Source: JALYQB01 sp035640155
GTDB taxonomy: Bacteria; Actinomycetota; Actinomycetes; Mycobacteriales; Pseudonocardiaceae
Assembly (NCBI GenBank): GCA_035640155.1
Contig: DASQWR010000143.1
Coordinates: 1 to 11,232, forward strand
Direction of reading: 5' to 3'
DNA length: 11,232 bases
Shown: positions 1-5,167 of the stretch, piece by piece
Numbering within the stretch: position 1 is the stretch's first letter
How the letters are laid out: the number at the start of each line of letters is the position of its first letter
Notes under the pieces: model-generated
What the model was told of the DNA's origin: nothing
Seen by the model: only the letters and a program-made list of their open reading frames with translations
The model's database searches: none
Program-made: the position numbers and the translations under genes

Positions 1-2
1 CC

Positions 3-980
3 TACACCGCGCTGGCGCCCGCGCTGCGCCACACCGCCCGCTGCCAAGCCGCCTCCGCGGTAGAGATCGAGGACCAGCCCGGCTACCTACAACTGCGGCT
101 GCTGCGCCGCGACCCCCTGCACCGCGTCATCGACCTACCGCGCGAGATCACCCCCGGGGTGCTGGCGATCGGATTGACCGAGACCGGGGCGCCCTGGCGC
201 ATCGACCTGCCCGCCGTGCCGCACACGGTGGTCTCCGGGGCCACCGGGTCGGGGAAGTCCGCCATCCAAGCCGCGATCCTCGCCGCACTCGCCCCCACCG
301 ACGCCGCGCTGATCCTGTGGGACCTCAAGTTCGGCCTGGAAGCCGAACCCTGGCGCCCCCGCGCCACCACCATCGCCGCCAAACCCCAGCAGGTCACCGC
401 CAGCTGCACGAAACTGCTCAACCTCGCCGAGCGCCGCGCCGGCGGGTTCCGCCGCTTGCAGGTCGGCAGCTTCGAGGAAGCCGCTGTGGCTGGCATGCAG
501 CTGCGCCGGGTCGTGGTGGTCTGTGACGAGATCGCGGAGCTGACCCTAGCCGACGAGCAGGCCATCAACGAGCTGCTCCGCGTGGTGCAGCTGGTCCGGG
601 CACTCGGTATCCACGTGATCCTCGCCGGGCAACGCTTCGGCTCCGACCTCGGCAAGAAGATCACCGCCGTGCGCGCCCAGGTCGGCGGCCGAGTGTGCGC
701 GCGGGTGAACGACATCGAGACCGCCCGCATGGTCCTGTCCGCGCTCGACGACGACGCGCACCGCCGCGCGCTCACTGTCCCCCGGCCGGGTCAGGTGATC
801 GTGCAGACCGACGCCGAGTGGCACTACGCCCGCGCCACCTACCTCACCACCCCTGAACGCCGCGCCCTCGCCGCCCGCCACACCGAGCAGGCCCTCACCT
901 GGGCACAGCTCCTCGCCGCCGACGCCGCCGCCCTCCCACCCGCGCCGATTCCGGCCCGAGCCGTCCGCCTCGACCACTGA
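3..980 (+). CDS. FtsK/SpoIIIE-type DNA translocase of an integrative element (TraSA-like), 5' end outside window
   Basis: Partial gene. The frame is open from base 3 to the TGA at 978-980, giving 325 visible residues; the start lies upstream. A Walker A motif GATGSGKS is at visible residues 79-86 (bases 237-260) and a Walker B motif VVVVCDEIAEL is encoded near 512-544, as in FtsK/SpoIIIE motor domains. No membrane segment is seen in this part, so any anchor would be in the missing N-terminus. In actinomycete integrative and conjugative elements a single hexameric FtsK-like pump moves double-stranded DNA between mycelial cells. The position just upstream of an excisionase and an integrase at a tRNA gene supports that role. 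A GTG at 159 could be miscalled as the start, but coding continues in frame before it. A chromosomal FtsK is unlikely because the C-terminus after the ATPase core is short and there is no visible DNA-orienting winged helix. Confidence 0.85.
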   Translation, partial: YTALAPALRHTARCQAASAVEIEDQPGYLQLRLLRRDPLHRVIDLPREITPGVLAIGLTETGAPWRIDLPAVPHTVVSGATGSGKSAIQAAILAALAPTDAALILWDLKFGLEAEPWRPRATTIAAKPQQVTASCTKLLNLAERRAGGFRRLQVGSFEEAAVAGMQLRRVVVVCDEIAELTLADEQAINELLRVVQLVRALGIHVILAGQRFGSDLGKKITAVRAQVGGRVCARVNDIETARMVLSALDDDAHRRALTVPRPGQVIVQTDAEWHYARATYLTTPERRALAARHTEQALTWAQLLAADAAALPPAPIPARAVRLDH

Positions 981-992
981 AAGGCAACCGCC

Positions 993-1157
993 ATGCCCAT
1001 CCCGACCACGGTCGCGGTCACGCTGCTGCTCCTGTCCCTCGCACTGATCGCGATCCTCGCCAAAACCCGCACCATCGGCCCCCCCGTCATGGTCGGCGTC
1101 GTCCTCGGCGCCAGCGCCGGAATCTCCGCCACCACCCTCATCACAAGCTGGCTCTGA
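993..1157 (+). CDS. Small two-helix membrane protein, possibly Spd-like
   Basis: A 54-residue ORF, too short for most ORF callers. It starts at ATG 993, 12 bp after the translocase stop, with a weak AAGG at 981-984 upstream. It reads as two hydrophobic stretches, about residues 6-23 (VAVTLLLLSLALIAILA region) and 32-53, separated by a short polar KTRT segment. That predicts a hairpin inserted in the membrane. Small membrane proteins are common next to the conjugation genes of actinomycete elements, where Spd proteins help spread DNA within the mycelium. That role here is inference from position and topology only; I do not recognise a specific family. It lies between the translocase and the excisionase gene in the same direction, so it is probably co-transcribed with them. 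Confidence 0.6.
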   Translation: MPIPTTVAVTLLLLSLALIAILAKTRTIGPPVMVGVVLGASAGISATTLITSWL

Positions 1158-1160
1158 CCA

Positions 1161-1170
1161 AGGGAGGAGG
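1161..1170 (+). promoter_or_regulatory. Strong ribosome binding site deciding the GTG start of the excisionase gene
   Basis: AGGGAGGAGG is a near-perfect anti-16S match ending 4 bases before GTG 1175. It supports the GTG start for a short gene that has no ATG. Confidence 0.65.
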
Positions 1171-1174
1171 ACTC

Positions 1175-1354
1175 GTGCCCGCAATCGTCTACACCGTCAA
1201 AGAGACCGGGGACCTGCTTAAGATCAGTCGCTGGAAGGTCTTCGAGCTGATCCGCACCCAGCAACTCCGCTCCATCAAGATCGGCGGCCTCCGACGCATC
1301 CCCGCTACCGCTGTCGAGGAGTACATCGCCCGGCTCCTGGAAGAGGTGGCGTGA
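1175..1354 (+). CDS. xis: Excisionase-like MerR/HTH_17-type DNA-binding protein
   Basis: A 59-residue protein starting at GTG 1175 behind a strong ribosome binding site. The sequence runs YTVKETGDLLKISRWKVFELI, then a short wing QLRSIKIGGLRRIP, then a tail with VEEYIARLLEE. This is the usual layout of small winged-helix excisionases and helix-turn-helix domain proteins of actinomycete elements. These proteins bind beside the attachment site and turn the integrase reaction towards excision. The stop TGA (1352-1354) shares its last base with the integrase ATG (TGATG), so the two are translationally coupled, as in pSAM2-type xis-int pairs. Excisionase function is inferred from size, fold pattern and position; a role as transcriptional regulator of the element is the alternative. 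Confidence 0.8.
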   Translation: MPAIVYTVKETGDLLKISRWKVFELIRTQQLRSIKIGGLRRIPATAVEEYIARLLEEVA

Positions 1355-2596
1355 TGGCAGGCAACTCTGCGCGCTCGTCGCAGGACAGGCGCCGCAAGCG
1401 CGTCAACGGAGAAGGGACGATCTTCCAGCGGTCGGACAACGGGCTCTGGGCCGGATCGGCCTACGTCTACACCACCGCTGGTGTTCGGAAGCGGCGGTGG
1501 GTCTACGGCCGCTCTGCGGAGGAGGTCATGACCAAGCTCGACAGACTCCGCGGCAACTCCGCGAGCGGCGTCCCGGTGCCCGATAAGGCGATGACGCTCT
1601 CTGAGTACCTCGACCGCTGGCTCGCCGAGGTCGCCGAGACCAAGCGTGCAACCACCCACCGCGGATACGAGAGCGTCGTCCGCCTGCACATCAGTCCCGT
1701 CCTCGGGCGGAAGCGACTCGACCGGCTCGGAGCATCGGACGTGCGGGAACTGATCGCGGTCACGCGCGCCAAGTGCCTCTGCTGCACCACCGCCTCGACC
1801 GCTACCGCACACAGGCGAGGCAGTGCTGTAGCGCAGGCGGTGCTGCAAGCAGCATCCCTCGAAGCGACAGGTTCAGTTCATCCACGCCGTGTTACGGAAC
1901 GCCCTGAGTAGCGCTGAACGCGAGGAGCTGGTGAACCGCAACGTCGCAAAGCTGGTCCAGCTTCCGGCGCCTCGCTACAAGATCGGCAAGGGTCTCCAGG
2001 TTCCGGACGTGAAGCGGCTCCTCAGGGAGGCCAAGGGCACCCGGCTGTACGCACTCTATGTCGTGGCTGCAACGCTCGGTCTACGTCGCGGCGAGCTGCT
2101 GGGGCTGCGGTGGGAAGACCTCGAACTCGACAAGGCCACTCTCACCGTTGTGCAGACCGTCCAGCGCGTCCGCGGACAGTTGCTCGTTGACGACACCAAG
2201 TCGGAGGCGTCCGACGCGACGATCCCGCTGCCGAAGATCACCCGGCGTGTGCTCCTGAAGCATCGAGATCACCAGGAGAAGGAGCGTGTCGACGCCTCCG
2301 AGGTCTGGACCGACCACAAACTGGTGTTCCCGACGAGCGTCGGCACCCCGATCGAGCCCCGGAGCCTGAACCGGCATTTCGACGGCAGCCGCACTCGCGC
2401 CGGTCTACCTCACGTGCGGCTCCACGACTTCCGGCACACCGTCGTGAGCCTGCTGCTGGAGCTCGGGACGCCGCCGCACATCGTCCAGGCGGTCGCCCGG
2501 CACGCCGACCTCGACGTGACGATGAGCATCTACGCCCATACCAACCTCGACCAGATGCGTGAGGCGCTGGACAAGATCGAGTGGGAGGACCTGTGA
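1354..2596 (+). pseudogene. int: Tyrosine site-specific integrase, reading frame broken by two apparent frameshifts
   Basis: The first part (ATG 1354, or GTG 1351, to about 1792) holds the N-terminal AP2-like segment (GEGTIFQRSDNGLWAGSAYV) and the SAM-like core-binding domain (LSEYLDRWLAEV). The reading frame then changes twice. LDRYRTQARQCCSAGG lies in the third frame (about 1793-1838), and RCCKQHPSKRQVQFIHAVLRNAL continues in the second frame to the TGA at 2594-2596. Adding one base near 1792-1794 and one near 1836-1841 restores a protein of about 414 residues, a normal length. The catalytic domain is otherwise intact. Counted from GTG 1889, it has Arg66, Lys104, the HDFRH box (His179, Arg182), His205 and the nucleophile Tyr215. 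It would integrate the element into, and with Xis excise it from, the adjacent tRNA-Pro gene. The piece from 1889 alone lacks the DNA-binding domains and would probably be inactive. Sequencing error in G/C runs is the alternative to real decay. Confidence 0.88.
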
Positions 2597-2603
2597 GCAT
2601 CGG

Positions 2604-2623
2604 TTGCTGCACGATTGCTGCAC
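2604..2623. repeat. Two direct copies of TTGCTGCAC between int and tRNA-Pro
   Basis: TTGCTGCAC occurs at 2604-2612 and 2615-2623, separated by GA, an 11-bp period close to one helical turn. They lie just after the integrase stop and about 50 bp from the tRNA 3' end. Tyrosine integrases bind short repeated arm-type sites flanking the crossover core, so these are candidates. This is inference from position and spacing. Confidence 0.45.
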
Positions 2624-2670
2624 CTGGCCGGTCACGTCAGAGCACAAGATCGCTCCCATCCTGCCTGACC

Positions 2671-2715
2671 TGGTCGGGGTGGCGGGATTTGAACCCACGG
2701 CCCCTCGCTCCCAAA
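2671..2715. other. Probable attachment site (right junction of the element) in the 3' part of tRNA-Pro
   Basis: The integrase gene ends 74 bp from the 3' CCA of tRNA-Pro, and the tRNA 3' end faces the element. pSAM2-type elements recombine within the 3' half of a tRNA gene and restore the complete tRNA at one junction. The tRNA here is complete, with its 5' half on the chromosome side. The exact limits of the core cannot be set because the second copy is outside the window; the given end near the anticodon is an estimate. Confidence 0.5.
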
Positions 2716-2747
2716 GCGAGTGCGCTACCAAGCTGCGCCACACCCCG
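2671..2747 (-). tRNA. tRNA-Pro (anticodon UGG)
   Basis: On the minus strand the acceptor arm CGGGGTG (2747-2741) pairs with CACCCCG (2681-2675), followed by discriminator A and an encoded CCA (2673-2671). The D-arm GCGC...GCGC, the anticodon stem CTCGC/GCGAG with loop TTTGGGA (anticodon TGG), and the T-arm GTGGG-TTCAAAT-CCCGC are all present. The gene is intact despite serving as the likely integration target. Confidence 0.95.
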
Positions 2748-2849
2748 TGCTGCTGGCGGTAGCGTACGCGATCACGGAGCGATCCTGGTCACCGCAAGGC
2801 GTCGGCGGACAGCAGCTAGGCTGGTCCCGTCCCCAGCTAGCCGGGCCGT

Positions 2850-2923
2850 GCGGGCGTAGCTCAATGGTAGAGCCCCAGTCTTCCAAACTGGCTACGCGGG
2901 TTCGATTCCCGTCGCCCGCTCCA
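2850..2923 (+). tRNA. tRNA-Gly (anticodon UCC)
   Basis: The acceptor stem GCGGGCG (2850-2856) pairs with CGCCCGC (2913-2919), discriminator T at 2920, with encoded CCA at 2921-2923. The D-arm GCTC-AATGGTA-GAGC, the anticodon arm CCAGT-CTTCCAA-ACTGG (anticodon TCC) and the T-arm GCGGG-TTCGATT-CCCGT are complete. It is divergent from tRNA-Pro across a 102-bp gap and convergent with the methyltransferase gene, whose last nine codons and stop lie antisense to it. Confidence 0.96.
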
Positions 2924-3803
2924 CACGATCAGCCGCCGGTCCATTCTGGAGGGCGGGCCTGGTTCCGATGACGACGGTGGCGTTCAGCTCGTCGGAACTG
3001 ACCACCTGCGGGATCAGTCCAGTGCGGGCGACGGTGTCGACGGTCTGCGGCACCTGGCGCTCGCTGGTCTCGACCAGCAGGGAGCCACCCGGTGCCAGCC
3101 ATCGTGGCGCCGCGGCGATCACCCGCCGCAGCACGCCCAGTCCGTCCGCGCCGCCGTCGAGCGCCACCCGCGGCTCGTGGATGCGGGCCTCCGGCGGCAG
3201 CAGCCCGACCGCCTCGGTGGGTACGTAGGGCGCGTTGGCGACCAGGACGTCGACGTGGCCGTGCAGCGTAGGGGGCAGCGGCTCGTAGAGGTTGCCAACA
3301 TAGGCCCGAGCACCGGTGGCGGCGAGGTTGCGCCGGGCACACCGCACTGCGGCCGGGTCGATGTCGACGGCGTACAACTCGACCCGGTCCAGGGCCGTGA
3401 CCAGCGCGGCGCCCACCGCGCCCGAGCCGCAGCACAGGTCCACGACGACAGCTCGTGGCCGGGCGAGGGCCTGGTCGGCGGGACTGGTGGCCTGGCGGGC
3501 GAGGGCGGTGGCCTGGCGGGCGAGGAACTCGGTGCGCCGACGCGGTACGAAGACTCCGGGGTCCACGGCTATCCGCAGACCGCAGAACTGTGCCCAGCCG
3601 AGGACGTGTTCCAGCGGCTGGCCGGCGGTTCGCCGGGCCACCATGGCGGCGAGGCCGGCTGGCGTCCGTGCCGCGGAGAGGAGCAACCGCGCCTCGTCCT
3701 CGGCGAAGACACAACCGGCCGCCCGAAGCCTGGCGACGACGGACCGAGGCAGAGGGGACGCGAGACAGCTTTCGGTGACGTGCGGCGCCATCGTTCGCCT
3801 CAT
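2892..3803 (-). CDS. PrmC-related N5-glutamine methyltransferase (NAPY variant)
   Basis: 303 residues from ATG 3803, which overlaps the stop of the upstream TrkA-like gene (ATGA), so translation is coupled. An alternative ATG is at 3791. The N-terminal helical region includes GQPLEHVLG (61-69), as in PrmC/HemK. Residues 83-93 (GVFVPRRRTEF) match the substrate-side loop. The SAM site is VVDLCCGSG (119-127) with the acidic VDIDP (146-150). The catalytic motif is NAPYVPT at 190-196, where PrmC has NPPY; this NAPY form marks a PrmC-related actinobacterial subfamily of putative protein glutamine methyltransferases. Its substrate is not known to me. The conserved part ends near TRPA (281-284). The last residues, ERATGIEPA, are simply the antisense of tRNA-Gly, so the natural stop seems to have been lost or lies elsewhere. 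A 7-residue tandem repeat (LARQATA/LARQATS) sits at 94-107. Confidence 0.85.
   Translation of the reverse strand: MRRTMAPHVTESCLASPLPRSVVARLRAAGCVFAEDEARLLLSAARTPAGLAAMVARRTAGQPLEHVLGWAQFCGLRIAVDPGVFVPRRRTEFLARQATALARQATSPADQALARPRAVVVDLCCGSGAVGAALVTALDRVELYAVDIDPAAVRCARRNLAATGARAYVGNLYEPLPPTLHGHVDVLVANAPYVPTEAVGLLPPEARIHEPRVALDGGADGLGVLRRVIAAAPRWLAPGGSLLVETSERQVPQTVDTVARTGLIPQVVSSDELNATVVIGTRPALQNGPAADRVERATGIEPA
3486..3525. repeat. In-frame 21-bp tandem repeat within the methyltransferase gene
   Basis: GGTGGCCTGGCGGGCGAGG occurs at 3486-3504 and 3507-3525 with a 21-bp period. It encodes two copies of LARQAT, residues 94-99 and 101-106 of the methyltransferase. It lies between the substrate loop and the SAM-binding domain, a place likely to tolerate small insertions. 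Confidence 0.8.
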
Positions 3804-5006
3804 GACTCTCGATCCGGTCGAGCGGCCGATGCGGTAGGCAGGGCTTGCACATCCGCAACATCGGGCTCGAACGGTTCGATCCGGCCGTCCGGTGTGATGA
3901 GGTACACCGTCTGCTCGTGCAAGAACGCATCCGTGGCATCCGATCCCAGAGCCGCGGCCGCGAGCAGTGTCCCCCCGATCCGGTAGACATCTCGCACCAC
4001 GCCGATGCTGAACAGCGAACGCGTCTCGTTCACCACATCGCCGCGCCCGGCCCGCAGGATCGTGTGAAGGTCCTCCTGCATGCCCAGCGCGGCCACCGCG
4101 ATCGAGATGTTCTCCACCTCGTGGCTTGTGACAGCCGCCAGCGCTCGCGCCCGGGCCAGCGAGAGCCGCTGGAGCAGGAAGTGGCTCCCACCCCGGCCGA
4201 TGACGACGGGAAGCCCGTAGTTCCTCGCCCGGGCGACGTTGTAGCGGTCGGGGTCGTTCTCGACCGCGAGCACGGGTGCGCCGAGCTCGCGCAGCAGCAG
4301 AGCCACCCGCAGCCCGACGTGGCCGAGGCCGATCACCTCCACGTGGCCCCTGCGTGGAACCACCCGGGAGCCGACCATGGTGGTCAGCCGGCGGTCGAGC
4401 AAATCGGTTGACAATGCCCGCGGTGACGAGCGCTGTGAAGGCAAGAGCCGCGAGCATGGTCACCGAGGAGAAGACCTTGACCAGGCGGGCCCCTCCTCGA
4501 TCGCCTGGTTCGGCCCAACCGTGGTAATGATCTTCGTCACCGTATAGGAAGGCGTCAACAGTCGGCAGGCCGAGCACGAGGGCCGTCGCCACGGTGTCCA
4601 GGACGAGGATGAACAGGAATCCGAGGAGGCCAGCCGTCAGGATCCGGGCGCTGGGCTCGAAGGGGTGGATGAGCGAGTCGAGGTTCGCCAGCAGCCACTG
4701 GCCGCGGCGAGGGCGGGATGGCTTGAGATCAACGAACCGCGGATGACCATCGCCGGCTCGCACGCCGGAGAACCCCTCCGGCGTGCGCCGCACCGAGAGA
4801 AGGCCGTCGTCGAGGCACGGTGCGGCCAGCGCGGGAGCAACGATCTCGGCCATGGACGTGACCCGGATGTTTCCCACGGCGCGCTTCAGCTGAGCGGCGA
4901 CGATACGGCTGTGCACAGTGACGATCTGGGGCACCCCTGGCCGGATGTACTCCACGACGAGCGCGTTTCGGCTGGTGGAGCCGTCAAGGGAAGCACCTCT
5001 GTCCAT
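3800..5006 (-). pseudogene. Twin TrkA/RCK potassium-channel-like protein, N-terminally truncated and frameshifted
   Basis: Read from ATG 5006, the first 200 codons hold the tail of a first NAD-binding RCK domain (VEYIRPGVPQIVTVHSRIV, then a SMAEIVAPALAAP segment). Two membrane segments follow, near residues 113-136 (LTAGLLGFLFILVLDTVATALVLG region) and about 177-199 (VFSSVTMLAALAFTALVTAG). Coding then shifts frame at one extra C in minus-strand AACCGA (bases 4406/4407). Removing it gives INDLLDRRLTTMVGSR and a second Rossmann domain with VEVIGLGHVGLRVALLLREL, running to the TGA at 3800-3802, about 401 residues in all. The first Rossmann half with its own GxGxxG is missing, because a stop lies just before the ATG in frame. 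Relatives are two-RCK proteins flanking a pore-like membrane pair, thought to conduct or gate potassium under nucleotide control. With truncation and frameshift it is probably nonfunctional. It overlaps the methyltransferase start by ATGA. Confidence 0.75.
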
Positions 5007-5053
5007 CTCGTCTCACTGTACGGCTCGGAAGGTGCTGCGTTCGGAAGGTGCTG
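4992..5053. repeat. Repeated AGGTGCT words around the TrkA-like start and divergent gap
   Basis: TCGGAAGGTGCTG occurs at 5025-5037 and again at 5041-5053 (16-bp period). The inverse AGCACCT is at 4992-4998, inside the first codons of the TrkA-like gene. The arrangement could be an operator in the 161-bp divergent gap, or a chance local duplication. No protein is known to me to bind it. Confidence 0.5.
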
Positions 5054-5167
5054 GGGGCACGGCCCGCGCCTCACCGCGTGGGCCGCGTCCGAGCAAAGCA
5101 GGGGTATGGTGACCAGCATTTCCGGTGCGACGTGACCACAAGTACCGACCTGACGCGCGGGGGAACG

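Noticed and set aside
2748..2849. TAGGCT (2817-2822) and minus-strand TACGCT (2766-2761) as -10 boxes for the two tRNA genes
   Set aside because: Position is plausible but no matching -35 element is visible at a proper distance, so I do not list them as promoters.
2559..2971. Plus-strand frames with VAGFEPTAP and SSMVEPQSSKLATRVRFPSP
   Set aside because: These are the familiar false translations of tRNA genes (tRNA-Pro antisense and tRNA-Gly sense), not proteins.
2892..5006. A single 704-codon minus-strand frame that could be read as a TrkA-methyltransferase fusion protein
   Set aside because: Between about 4406 and 3804 the frame is Arg/Gly/Pro-rich nonsense, while the other frame encodes a clear second RCK domain. 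The methyltransferase has its own ATG overlapping that domain's stop.
5105..5110. TATGGT as a -10 box for the ligase-kinase gene
   Set aside because: No -35 hexamer is visible about 17 bp upstream and the match is weak in this base composition.
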